23,796 bases of DNA from JBLNBQ01 sp050260095 (GTDB taxonomy: Bacteria; Bacillota; UBA5301; DYFA01). The position numbers and the translations under genes were made by a program. Below the pieces are notes generated by a model, which made no database searches, was not told the origin of the DNA, and saw only the letters and a program-made list of their open reading frames with translations. The stretch is taken from the NCBI GenBank assembly GCA_050260095.1, contig JBLNBQ010000186.1, positions 1 through 23,796 on the forward strand. The letters are read 5' to 3'. Below, one piece after another: positions 6,648 through 14,070 of the stretch. How positions within the stretch are numbered: position 1 is the stretch's first letter; each line of letters opens with the position of its first letter.

Positions 6648-8519
6648 GTGCGTCTTTCACTGGGGACCGCCGGGGTCCTGGGCTTGTCCCGGGTCCGGCA
6701 GAGCGACCTGCCAACCACTGCCTATCTGATGCTGGAGGGCCGCTGCGGCGGAGGCTGCGCCTTCTGCCCCCAGGCCAGGAACGCGGAGGGCCGGGATGAC
6801 CGGCTCTCCCGGATTATCTGGCCGTCCTTCGGCGACGACGAACTCCTGGCCAGGCTGGGGGAGCTGGGCGAGAGCCAGTTCCGCCGCCTGTGCGTCCAGG
6901 GGGTCAACGCTCCTGGCTGGAAGGAGAGCCTGCGGAGCTTCCTCGCCAGCCTGAAGGAAGTCCCGCATCCTCCGGTCAGCCTTTCGCTGACCCCGTGCGA
7001 TCCGGGCGAATTGGCGGAATGGTTCGCGCTGGGGGTCGACCGGATCGGCATCCCGCTCGACGCAGCCACGCCGGAGGTCTTCGCCAAGGTCAAGAGCGGC
7101 GACTTCCACCGGACGCTGGAGCTGTTTGAAGCGGCCTCGGCCGCTTTCCCCGGCCGCATCTCCACCCACCTCATCGTCGGGTTGGGGGAGAGCGAGCGGG
7201 AGGCGGCCGAGATGCTGGCGCGCCTCTACGGGCTGGGCCTCACGGTCGGCCTCTTCGCCTTCACCCCGGTGCCGGGGACACCGCTGGCGAGCCTTGCGCC
7301 ACCCGACCTCGGCGTCTACCGGCGCCTCCAGGTGGCCCGGTGGCTCCTGCACAACCACCTGCTGGCGCCCGGCGCCCCGCGGCCCGGCGGCGGCTGGGAA
7401 GGCCCCTTCCGGTTCGACGCGGCCGGGCGGCTGGCCGGGTTCACGCTTTCCGCGGCCCAGGTCAGGGCGGCGCTCGCCGGCGGCGAGGCGTTCCAGACCT
7501 CCGGGTGCCCCGACTGCAACCGGCCCTATTACAACGAGCGCCCGGGGGGCACGCAGTACAACTTTCCCCGGCCGCTCACGCCCGGCGAGGTGAGCCGGGC
7601 GTTGGCCGAGACCGGGCTTCCGGGGCTGGTGGATGGACCTGGCGATACCGGGACCGGCGAGACCGGGGGTGCGCCCACCCGGCGTTGGCGGCTCCTGGAG
7701 ACCGGCGCAGGCCGCGGCGCCTGGAACATGGCCGTGGATGAAGCTTTGATGGAGGCGGTGGGGCGCGGCGAAGCCCCGCCGACCCTGCGCTTTTACGGCT
7801 GGGACCCGCCCGCCTTGTCGCTGGGGTATTTCCAAGACCGCGACCGGGAAGTGGACCTGGCCGGCTGTGCGGCGCAGGGCTTCGATTGCGTGCGCCGGCC
7901 GACGGGCGGAAGGGCGGTGCTCCATGCCGACGAGGTCACCTACGCCATCGTGGTCCCGGAGAGCTACCCCGGGTTCGGGGGGAGCGTGATCGAGGCGTAC
8001 CGAGCCATCGGCGAGGGGCTGGCGGCCGGGCTCCGAAAGCTCGGCGTGCCCGCTGAGATGACTCCCGCCGAGCGGCGGGGCGGGGAGCGGTCTGCCGCCT
8101 GCTTCGACGCGCCGTCCTTCTATGAACTGGTGGTGGACGGCCGCAAGCTGGTCGGTTCAGCCCAGGTGCGGCGCCACGGGGCGATCCTGCAGCACGGCTC
8201 GATCCTGCTCTCTTTTGCTCCTGACCAGCTGGTGCGTTGCCTCGCCGCGCCGGGCCGGACCAGCCGGGAAGCCCTGCAGCGGGCGCTGACCGGAAAGGCA
8301 ACCTCTCTCTCGGCGGTGCTTGGGCGTCCGGTGGGCTTTGCCGAAGTGGCGCAGGCCGTGGCCCAAGGCGTGGCGGAGACCTTCGGCGTCGAACTCGAGC
8401 CGGGCGGCCTCTCCGCGGCGGAGCGGGAGAGGGCGGAGGAACTCGCCCGGAGCAAGTATGAGACCGAAACCTGGAATGGACGGCGGCCCGGCGAGGCGGC
8501 CTCGGGAGGGAGGAGCTGA
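6648..8519 (+). CDS. fusion of radical SAM (LipS-type) and LipM-like octanoyltransferase
   Basis: The protein has 623 residues in two parts. Residues 1 to about 320 are a radical SAM domain with Cys33, Cys37 and Cys40 (GRCGGGCAFCPQARN) and a C-terminal CxxC at Cys287/Cys290 in SGCPDCNRPYYNERPGG. A Gly/Thr-rich linker (about 318-345) joins it to a lipoate-ligase/octanoyltransferase domain (346 to about 605). That domain carries GAWNMAVDEALM, RRPTGGRAVLHADEVTYA, Lys500 in DGRKLVGSAQ and HGSILL. Cys485 in SAACFDAPSFYELVV matches the Cys nucleophile of Bacillus LipM, the octanoyl-ACP:GcvH octanoyltransferase; LplA ligases lack it. One chain may therefore load octanoyl on GcvH and take part in its sulfur insertion. 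A strong AGGAGG precedes GTG 6648. The domain calls are firm; the pathway role is inferred. Confidence 0.8.
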   Translation: MRLSLGTAGVLGLSRVRQSDLPTTAYLMLEGRCGGGCAFCPQARNAEGRDDRLSRIIWPSFGDDELLARLGELGESQFRRLCVQGVNAPGWKESLRSFLASLKEVPHPPVSLSLTPCDPGELAEWFALGVDRIGIPLDAATPEVFAKVKSGDFHRTLELFEAASAAFPGRISTHLIVGLGESEREAAEMLARLYGLGLTVGLFAFTPVPGTPLASLAPPDLGVYRRLQVARWLLHNHLLAPGAPRPGGGWEGPFRFDAAGRLAGFTLSAAQVRAALAGGEAFQTSGCPDCNRPYYNERPGGTQYNFPRPLTPGEVSRALAETGLPGLVDGPGDTGTGETGGAPTRRWRLLETGAGRGAWNMAVDEALMEAVGRGEAPPTLRFYGWDPPALSLGYFQDRDREVDLAGCAAQGFDCVRRPTGGRAVLHADEVTYAIVVPESYPGFGGSVIEAYRAIGEGLAAGLRKLGVPAEMTPAERRGGERSAACFDAPSFYELVVDGRKLVGSAQVRRHGAILQHGSILLSFAPDQLVRCLAAPGRTSREALQRALTGKATSLSAVLGRPVGFAEVAQAVAQGVAETFGVELEPGGLSAAERERAEELARSKYETETWNGRRPGEAASGGRS

Positions 8520-8523
8520 GGTG

Positions 8524-11037
8524 ATGGACCAGGCGGCAGGGCGGGCCCTCCGGCTAGCGGCGTTGCTCGACGGCGGCACGGTGTTGCTCGACGGGGCGCT
8601 CGGCACGCAGCTCATCGCGGCGGGGTTGACGGCCGGGGAGTGCCCGGAGACCTGGAACCTGACTCATCCCGAGGTCCTGCGGGAAGTGCACCGGGCCTAC
8701 CTAGCCGCCGGCTCCCAGGTCATCACCACCAACACCTTCGGCGGCAACCGGCGCAAACTCTCGGCCTACGGGCTCGGCGGCTCGGTGGCGGAGCTCAACG
8801 CGGCCGGGGCGCGGCTAGCCCGGGAGGCCGCTGGCGAGGGGGCGCTCGTCGCCGGCTCCATGGGGCCCACCGGTGAGTTCGTGGAGCCGTTCGGGCCCCT
8901 TTCTTTCCGCGAAGCGTACGAGGTCTTCCAGGAGCAGGCCAAAGCCCTGCTGGAGGGCGGGGCTGATTTCCTCCTGCTCGAGACCTTTTCCGATTTCGGC
9001 GAGGCGCGGGCCGCCCTGCTCGCCGCCCGCGACCTCGGCGCGCCGGTCGCCGCGACCTTCACCTTCGACGAACATGGGCGCACTCTGCTCGGCGCTGACC
9101 CAGAGGCCGTCGTGGTGGTGCTCCAGGGCCTGGGCGCGGCCTTCGTGGGGGCCAACTGTTCCTTGGGGCCGCAGGAGCTCATCCCGCTGGCGCACCGGAT
9201 GGTCGCGGTCGCCCAGGTGCCGGTCGCGGTCCAGCCCAACGCCGGGCTCCCGCGGCTGGTCGACGGGCGACCTGTGTACCCGCTCGGGGCCGCCGAGTTC
9301 GGCCAGGCGGGGCGGAGCCTGCTGGAGGCGGGCGTCCGCCTCGTCGGGGGCTGCTGCGGCACTTCGCCCGCGCACATCAGCGCCCTGGCCGAGGCGGTGC
9401 GGGAGGCGGGCCGCGGGGCGGGCCGGCCGGCCTGCGTCGCCGCGGCGGCGGCGCCCACCGACCTTTACCTGGCCGGACCCGGCGGGGTCGTCCACGTGAG
9501 CAGGGCCGGCTTGCCGGCGGCCATCGGCGAACGGCTCAACCCCACGGCCCGGCGGAGGCTCGCCGACGCGGTGCGCTCCGGCGACTTTGCGGTCTACCGG
9601 GAGGAGGCGCGGAGTCAGGTGGCCGCCGGCGCCCAGGTGCTCGACCTCAACGTCGGGGTGCCCGGCGTGGATGAGCCGCAGGCCATGCGCGCCGCCGTCA
9701 AGGCGGTGGCGGCGGCGGTACCGGTGCCGCTCAGCATCGACTCGGCGACGGGTGGGGCGCTGGCTGCCGGACTGGAGGTTTTCCCCGGCCGGGCGCTGCT
9801 CAACTCCGTGAGCGGCAAGGAAGCCTCCCTGGCGGAGGTGCTGCCGCTCGCCCGCCGCTACGGGTCGGCGGTGCTCGGCCTCACGCTGGATGAGCGGGGC
9901 ATCCCGGCTCGGGCGGAAGACCGCCTGGCGGTGGCCCGGCGGATCGTGGAGGCGGCGGAAGCGCTCGGCCTGCGCCGCTCCGACCTGCTCATCGACTGCC
10001 TGGTCCTGGCCGCCGGCGCCCAGCAGGCGGAGGTGGCGGAGACCTTGAAGGCGGTCCGGCTGGTCCGGGAGGAACTCGGCGTCGCCACGGTGCTCGGGGT
10101 GAGCAACGTCTCGCACGGGCTGCCCGCCCGGCCGCTGCTGAACCGAACCTTCCTGGCCATGGCGGTGGCCGCCGGCCTGGATGCGGCCATCTTCAACCCC
10201 CTCGACCAGGGGATGTGGGAGACGCTGCGGGCCGGCGCCGTGCTGGTGAACCGCGACCCGCACGCCCGGGCCTTCCTCGCCTCCCTTCCGGCCGAAGAGC
10301 GGCCCGCGGCTGCTGCCGCCGCGGCCCCCGCCGCCGCCCCATTGCCTGCTCCCGAGAGTGCCGGGTCGCCGGTGGTCGTCGCACCCTCGCCGGCCGCCGA
10401 GGGTTGGGTGGCGCCCCTCTTCCGCGCGGTGGTGGAAGGGGAGTCCAGCCGGGTGGCGAACTTGGTGGGAAAGGCGCTCGCCGAAGCCGCGCCGCTGGAA
10501 GTGATCAACCGGGCCGTGGTGCCGGCCTTGGAAGAGGTCGGTCGCCGCTACGAGCGGGGCGACTATTTCCTGCCCCAGCTGATGCTGGCGGCCGAGGCGG
10601 CCCGCGCCGCGTTCGCCGAACTCAAGCCCCACCTGGCTGAGGCGGGGGGCGGGGCGTCCCGGGCCACGGTGGTCCTGGCGACGGTCGAAGGCGACATCCA
10701 CGACATCGGCAAGAACATCGTCGCAGTCATGCTGGAGAATCACGGTTTCCGGGTGGTCGACCTGGGGAAGGATGTGCCGGCCCGGCGTATCGTGGAAGCG
10801 GTCCGCAGGGAGGGGGCGTCCCTCGTCGGTCTCTCAGCCCTCATGACGACCACCATGATGGGCATGGCGCAGGTGATCCAGGCGCTGCGGGCCGAAGGGG
10901 CCCCAGTGAAAGTGTTGGTCGGCGGGGCCGTGGTGACCGAGGCGTTCGCCCGGTCCATCGGGGCCGACGGGTACGGGAAGGACGCGGTGGCCGCCGTGCG
11001 GCTGGCGCAGTCCTTCACGGAAGGGAGCAGGGAGTAG
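8524..11037 (+). CDS. metH: cobalamin-dependent methionine synthase lacking the reactivation domain
   Basis: The protein has 837 residues and transfers methyl from 5-methyl-THF through cobalamin to homocysteine. Order of domains: homocysteine-binding barrel (1 to about 300; LLDGALGTQLIAAGL, zinc ligands Cys212, Cys277 and Cys278 in GGCCGTSP), pterin-binding barrel (about 330-585; IGERLNPTARRRL, DLNVGVPGVDE), an Ala/Pro-rich linker (590-626), then cap and B12 domains with DIHDIGKNIV, where His726 is the cobalt ligand. There is no C-terminal AdoMet-dependent reactivation domain, as in the shorter MetH of Thermotoga and many Bacillota. The frame is open well upstream, but the ribosome site GGAGG at 8509-8513 fits ATG 8524 (or GTG 8521, seven bases away). 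The stop overlaps the metF start by one base. Confidence 0.92.
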   Translation: MDQAAGRALRLAALLDGGTVLLDGALGTQLIAAGLTAGECPETWNLTHPEVLREVHRAYLAAGSQVITTNTFGGNRRKLSAYGLGGSVAELNAAGARLAREAAGEGALVAGSMGPTGEFVEPFGPLSFREAYEVFQEQAKALLEGGADFLLLETFSDFGEARAALLAARDLGAPVAATFTFDEHGRTLLGADPEAVVVVLQGLGAAFVGANCSLGPQELIPLAHRMVAVAQVPVAVQPNAGLPRLVDGRPVYPLGAAEFGQAGRSLLEAGVRLVGGCCGTSPAHISALAEAVREAGRGAGRPACVAAAAAPTDLYLAGPGGVVHVSRAGLPAAIGERLNPTARRRLADAVRSGDFAVYREEARSQVAAGAQVLDLNVGVPGVDEPQAMRAAVKAVAAAVPVPLSIDSATGGALAAGLEVFPGRALLNSVSGKEASLAEVLPLARRYGSAVLGLTLDERGIPARAEDRLAVARRIVEAAEALGLRRSDLLIDCLVLAAGAQQAEVAETLKAVRLVREELGVATVLGVSNVSHGLPARPLLNRTFLAMAVAAGLDAAIFNPLDQGMWETLRAGAVLVNRDPHARAFLASLPAEERPAAAAAAAPAAAPLPAPESAGSPVVVAPSPAAEGWVAPLFRAVVEGESSRVANLVGKALAEAAPLEVINRAVVPALEEVGRRYERGDYFLPQLMLAAEAARAAFAELKPHLAEAGGGASRATVVLATVEGDIHDIGKNIVAVMLENHGFRVVDLGKDVPARRIVEAVRREGASLVGLSALMTTTMMGMAQVIQALRAEGAPVKVLVGGAVVTEAFARSIGADGYGKDAVAAVRLAQSFTEGSRE

Positions 11038-11900
11038 TGGCGCATCTCCGGGATAAGCTGGAGCGGGGCGAATTCGTCGTCACCGTCGAACTCGAGCCGC
11101 CCAGAGGGGCGGACCCCGGTCCGACGCTGGGCAAGGCGGAGCGGCTGGCGGGGAAGGTCGATGCGGTGAACATCGCCGACAGCCCCATGGCCAACCTGCG
11201 CATGAGCCCGATCGCCTGCGCCCACCTGCTCCAGAAGGACCTGGACATCGAGGCGATCTTCCATCTGACCTGCCGCGACCGGAACCTCCTGGGGCTCCAG
11301 GCGGAGCTTCTCGGCGCGGCGGGGCTCGGCGTCCGCAACGTGCTGGCGCTGACCGGCGACCGTCCGGAGCGCGGCGACCATCCTCAGGCGACCGGCGTCT
11401 TCGACGTGGACGCGCTGGGCCTGGCCGCCCTGGCCCAGTCGCTCAACGCCGGCGTCGACGTGAACGGCAAGGCTCTGGAGGCGCCGACCGACTTCCTCAT
11501 CGGCGGCACGGCCAACCCGGGCGACGGTGACCAGGACCGCGAGGTTTCCCGGCTTGCGGCCAAGGTGCGGGCGGGGGTCCGGTTCGTGCAGACGCAGCCG
11601 GTCTTCGACGCAGAGCAGGCGTTCGCGTTCGAACGCCGGGTGGCGGGGCTTGGGGTCAAGGTGCTCTACGGCGTACTTCCGCTCAAGAGCTACCGCTCCG
11701 CCGTCTACCTGGCGGAACATGTGCCCGGCATCCACATCCCCCCGCGCTTCCTGGACCGGCTGGCCCAGGGTGGTCCGGAGGAGGGGCTGCGGCTGGCCCG
11801 GGAGGTCCTCGGCGAACTCTGGGGGCGGGTTCCCGGCGTCCACCTGTTCCCGATGGGCGACCCCGACCGGGCGCTGCGCCTTTTGGAAGGGTTTCGGTAG
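11037..11900 (+). CDS. metF: methylenetetrahydrofolate reductase
   Basis: The protein has 287 residues, a single FAD-barrel domain of the usual bacterial size. It reduces 5,10-methylene-THF to 5-methyl-THF. Family features are VTVELEPPRGAD, where Glu18 lies where the catalytic Glu of E. coli MetF is expected; LTGDRPERGDHPQATGVFD; FLIGGTANPGD; and VRFVQTQPVFDAEQAF. Its substrate is the product of GcvT and its product is the substrate of MetH, both in this operon. The start is GTG 11037, one base into the metH stop, after a GGGAGCAGGGAG ribosome site. The NADH or other electron-donor partner that some clostridial reductases need is not encoded next to it. Confidence 0.94.
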   Translation: MAHLRDKLERGEFVVTVELEPPRGADPGPTLGKAERLAGKVDAVNIADSPMANLRMSPIACAHLLQKDLDIEAIFHLTCRDRNLLGLQAELLGAAGLGVRNVLALTGDRPERGDHPQATGVFDVDALGLAALAQSLNAGVDVNGKALEAPTDFLIGGTANPGDGDQDREVSRLAAKVRAGVRFVQTQPVFDAEQAFAFERRVAGLGVKVLYGVLPLKSYRSAVYLAEHVPGIHIPPRFLDRLAQGGPEEGLRLAREVLGELWGRVPGVHLFPMGDPDRALRLLEGFR

Positions 11901-11912
11901 GAGGAGAAGAGC

Positions 11913-12857
11913 GTGACAAGCATGTTTCTGGCGGCCGCGGGGTTTCTCCCCAGCCTGCAGCGGTTCGGCACTTCCCTGACCGGTAGCGTGCTGCTCCTGG
12001 TGGCGAGCAAAGCGCTGGTGGTACTCCTGATCATCATCGGCGCCCGCCTGTTGGTGCGGGTGACCGAAGCGTTCATCGTCCGCCTCTTCCGGCAGAGCGC
12101 CGCAGAGAAACACATCCGGCTCGACGAACGGCGGGCCAAAACCCTGTCCACCCTGACCAGTTCGATCGCCCGCTACACCATCTACTTCTTCGCCGCCGTG
12201 ATGGCCCTCCAGCACCTCGGGTTCAACACGACGTCGATCCTCACGGCGGCCGGCATCGGCGGCCTGGCGATCGGCTTCGGCGCGCAGAACCTGGTCCGCG
12301 ACGTCATCACCGGCTTCTTCATCCTCTTCGAAGACCAGTACGGGGTGGGCGACTACATCACCGCCTCCGGCGTTTCCGGCGTGGTCGAAGAGATGGGGAT
12401 ACGGATCACCAAGATCAGAGACTTCGGAGGAGAGCTCCACATCATCCCCAACGGGCAGATCTCCCAGGTGACCAACCACATGGGGCCGTCCATGCGCGTC
12501 CTCTTCGACGTGTCGGTCTCCTACGACACCGACCTCGACCGGGCGGTCGCGGCGCTCGACGAACTCTTCGCCGCCTTCGCCAAGGCGAATGCCCGGGTGT
12601 TGGTGGAGGGACCCTCTGTTCTTGGGGTCCAGGAGCTGGGGGAGTCGGGCATCACCATCCGGGTGGTGGCTCGGACGAAGCCGATGGAGCAGTGGACCGT
12701 GGAGCGTCAGCTGAAGCGGCAGATCAAGGACCGCTTCGACCAATTGGGGATCGAGATCCCGTTCCCCCATCGCCTGCTGCTCGTCAAAGGGAGCGAAGGC
12801 AGCAAGTCGCCGCTGGCGACCACAGGCACGCCGGCGGGGGAGGACGCCGCGCAGTGA
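11913..12857 (+). CDS. mscS: MscS-family mechanosensitive channel
   Basis: The protein has 314 residues and is a small-conductance mechanosensitive channel of the cytoplasmic membrane that releases solutes on hypo-osmotic shock. Three membrane segments lie at about 24-48, 85-103 and 107-139. The third carries the pore-lining Gly/Ala pattern AAGIGGLAIGFGAQNLVRD. It is followed by the beta domain (EDQYGVGDYIT, GGELHIIPNGQISQVTNH) and the alpha/beta C-terminal part. The start is GTG 11913 behind GGAGGA; ATG 11922 is possible. It begins 12 bases after metF with no visible terminator between them, so read-through from the gcv operon is likely. The last bases overlap the DUF951 gene, a common pairing in Bacillota. 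Confidence 0.93.
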   Translation: MTSMFLAAAGFLPSLQRFGTSLTGSVLLLVASKALVVLLIIIGARLLVRVTEAFIVRLFRQSAAEKHIRLDERRAKTLSTLTSSIARYTIYFFAAVMALQHLGFNTTSILTAAGIGGLAIGFGAQNLVRDVITGFFILFEDQYGVGDYITASGVSGVVEEMGIRITKIRDFGGELHIIPNGQISQVTNHMGPSMRVLFDVSVSYDTDLDRAVAALDELFAAFAKANARVLVEGPSVLGVQELGESGITIRVVARTKPMEQWTVERQLKRQIKDRFDQLGIEIPFPHRLLLVKGSEGSKSPLATTGTPAGEDAAQ

Positions 12858-13303
12858 ACAACACTCCGGTCCGTTATCGGGTGGGCGACCTGGTGCGGAT
12901 GCGCAAGGAGCATCCTTGCGGCTCCGATGTCTGGGAGATCCTGCGGGTCGGGATGGACTTCCGCCTGAAATGCCTGGGGTGCGGGCACATCGTGATGCTG
13001 GCCCGGCCCATCTTCGAGCGGGGCGTCAAGGAACTGCTCCCTCCGGGCACAGTGCCCGAGATCAAGACGCGACCCAGGCCCCCGGTGCGGCGGGGCGGTC
13101 ACCGGCCGGGCGCCGCCGTGCGCCCCAACGCCCCCGGGAAGCCGGGCGCCAAAGGGTCCGGCGGCCCGGAAAGACCGGCTGGCCTCCGCAAAACGGGCCG
13201 CCCCGGCAAACCAGCGGCCCGGCGCCGGCCGGAGGGCGCGCCTCCGCCGGCCCGTCCCGCCGGCGCGCCGCCGCCGGTTCACCCGGAGGAAGACGGCGAA
13301 TGA
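12854..13303 (+). CDS. DUF951 family protein with long Arg/Pro-rich tail
   Basis: The protein has 149 residues. Residues 1-62 match the DUF951 family (YRVGDLVRMRKEHPCGSDVW, then LKCLGCGHIVMLARPIFERG), with Cys22, Cys40 and Cys43 as possible metal or nucleic-acid contacts. Family members are normally about 60-70 residues. Here a further tail of about 85 residues is rich in Pro, Arg, Gly and Ala, probably disordered and strongly basic. Function of the family is unknown; its usual neighbours are mscS and the rpsF-ssb-rpsR genes, as here. GTG 12854 overlaps the mscS stop (GTGA), which fixes the start. The tail is in frame with the conserved domain and ends at a normal stop. Confidence 0.88.
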   Translation: MNNTPVRYRVGDLVRMRKEHPCGSDVWEILRVGMDFRLKCLGCGHIVMLARPIFERGVKELLPPGTVPEIKTRPRPPVRRGGHRPGAAVRPNAPGKPGAKGSGGPERPAGLRKTGRPGKPAARRRPEGAPPPARPAGAPPPVHPEEDGE

Positions 13304-13346
13304 AGCCGGCGGGCTGCCCTGTCCCGCTGGGAAAGGAGGAGACCGG

Positions 13347-13664
13347 ATGATCAGACACATCGTCTTCTTCAAGCTGCAAGATCCTTCCCCGGAAAACCTC
13401 GCCCGGGCCAAGGAAGTCATCCTGGGCATGGCCGGGAAGGTGCCCCAGTTGCGCCACCTGGAGGTCGGGCTCGACGTCGTCCGCTCGGAGCGCTCCTACG
13501 ACCTGGCCCTGGTCGCTCACTTCGAGTCGCTGGACGACCTCGACGCCTATCAGGTCCACCCCGAGCACGTCAAAGTCTCCCAGTTCCTGGCTACGGTGCG
13601 GGCGGTGCCGAGCGTGACGGTGGACTACGAAGTGCCTTGTTTGGACGGGCAGTCTCTGGTATAA
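13347..13664 (+). CDS. Dabb (stress-responsive A/B barrel) domain protein
   Basis: The protein has 105 residues and is one dimeric alpha/beta-barrel (Dabb) domain: MIRHIVFFKLQD with the conserved His4, LRHLEVGLDVVRSERSYDLA, ESLDDLDAYQVHPEHVKV, and a C-terminal VTVDYEV strand. The family is cytoplasmic and its biochemical role in bacteria is generally unknown. The ATG follows a strong AAAGGAGGAG site. The gene lies between DUF951 and rpsF. Its stop codon is embedded in the -10 element of the next promoter. It may be co-transcribed with mscS and DUF951, since only 43 bases separate it from the latter. Confidence 0.9.
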   Translation: MIRHIVFFKLQDPSPENLARAKEVILGMAGKVPQLRHLEVGLDVVRSERSYDLALVAHFESLDDLDAYQVHPEHVKVSQFLATVRAVPSVTVDYEVPCLDGQSLV

Positions 13665-13665
13665 T
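13637..13665 (+). promoter_or_regulatory. extended -10 promoter of rpsF-ssb-rpsR
   Basis: A perfect extended -10 (TGG then TATAAT, 13657-13665) follows TTGTTT (13637-13642) with a spacer of exactly 17. Transcription should begin near 13672, leaving a leader of about 90 bases before rpsF. The TAA stop of the Dabb gene (13662-13664) lies inside the TATAAT. Confidence 0.75.
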
Positions 13666-13685
13666 ATGAAAGCCCTGTCCGCGCA

Positions 13686-13735
13686 TGCGGCGGGTCCTGT
13701 CCCCTGCTCCGCAGATCACCCCCTGCGGGGCCGCA
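13686..13735 (+). promoter_or_regulatory. structured rpsF leader, possible S6:S18 autoregulatory element
   Basis: TGCGGC (13686-13691) pairs with GCCGCA (13730-13735), and TCCGCAG (13708-13714) pairs with CTGCGGG (13723-13729) around an 8-base loop. The two helices abut on the 3' side, and a 16-base unpaired stretch lies on the 5' side. Leaders bound by the S6:S18 complex contain an asymmetric bulge with a conserved CCG. The position and general shape fit, but I did not match the consensus base by base. The ribosome site GGGAGGAGG lies about 9 bases downstream. Confidence 0.35.
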
Positions 13736-13761
13736 AGTCCAAAGGGAGGAGGTGAAGCACG

Positions 13762-14049
13762 GTGCATCCATACGAACTCATGCTGGTCCTTAATCCCAAC
13801 CTCGAGGAAGAGGCGCTCGACGCCCGCATCGGCAAGGTTCAGGAGCTGATCTCCGGCCGGGGCGGCGAAATCGTCAAGACCGAGAAGTGGGGCAAGCGGA
13901 AGCTGGCCTATGAGATCGCGGAATTCACCGAGGGCTTCTACGTGGTGATGAATTTCCAGGGCGAGTCTGCGGTCGCAACCGAACTGGAGCGCGTCCTCAA
14001 GATCACCGACGACGTCATCCGCCACCTGCTAGTGCGTACCGACGAGTAA
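13762..14049 (+). CDS. rpsF: 30S ribosomal protein S6
   Basis: The protein has 95 residues and is a primary component of the 30S platform that binds 16S rRNA as a heterodimer with S18. Family features are MHPYELMLVLNPNLEEEAL, EKWGKRKLAYEIAEFTEGFY and DDVIRHLLVRTDE. The start is GTG behind a very strong GGGAGGAGGTGA site. It heads the conserved rpsF-ssb-rpsR operon, driven by the extended -10 promoter upstream. Length is normal and nothing is odd. Confidence 0.96.
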   Translation: MHPYELMLVLNPNLEEEALDARIGKVQELISGRGGEIVKTEKWGKRKLAYEIAEFTEGFYVVMNFQGESAVATELERVLKITDDVIRHLLVRTDE

Positions 14050-14070
14050 GTCCGGAGAGAAGGCGAGCCA

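Noticed and set aside
7686..8460. C-terminal domain as a lipoate-salvaging LplA ligase
   Set aside because: The conserved Cys485 in the SAACFDAPSF context and the total domain length match the LipM octanoyltransferase type better. It is not excluded, since the two share a fold.
5745..8519. Ordinary LipA lipoyl synthase, or biotin synthase
   Set aside because: Neither radical SAM protein has the LipA N-terminal CX4CX5C auxiliary motif next to its CX3CX2C, and there are no biotin genes around.
8320..8523. Longer metH starting at GTG 8320
   Set aside because: It would overlap the LipM domain by 200 bases in another frame; the added residues have no MetH character, and a good ribosome site lies just before 8521-8524.
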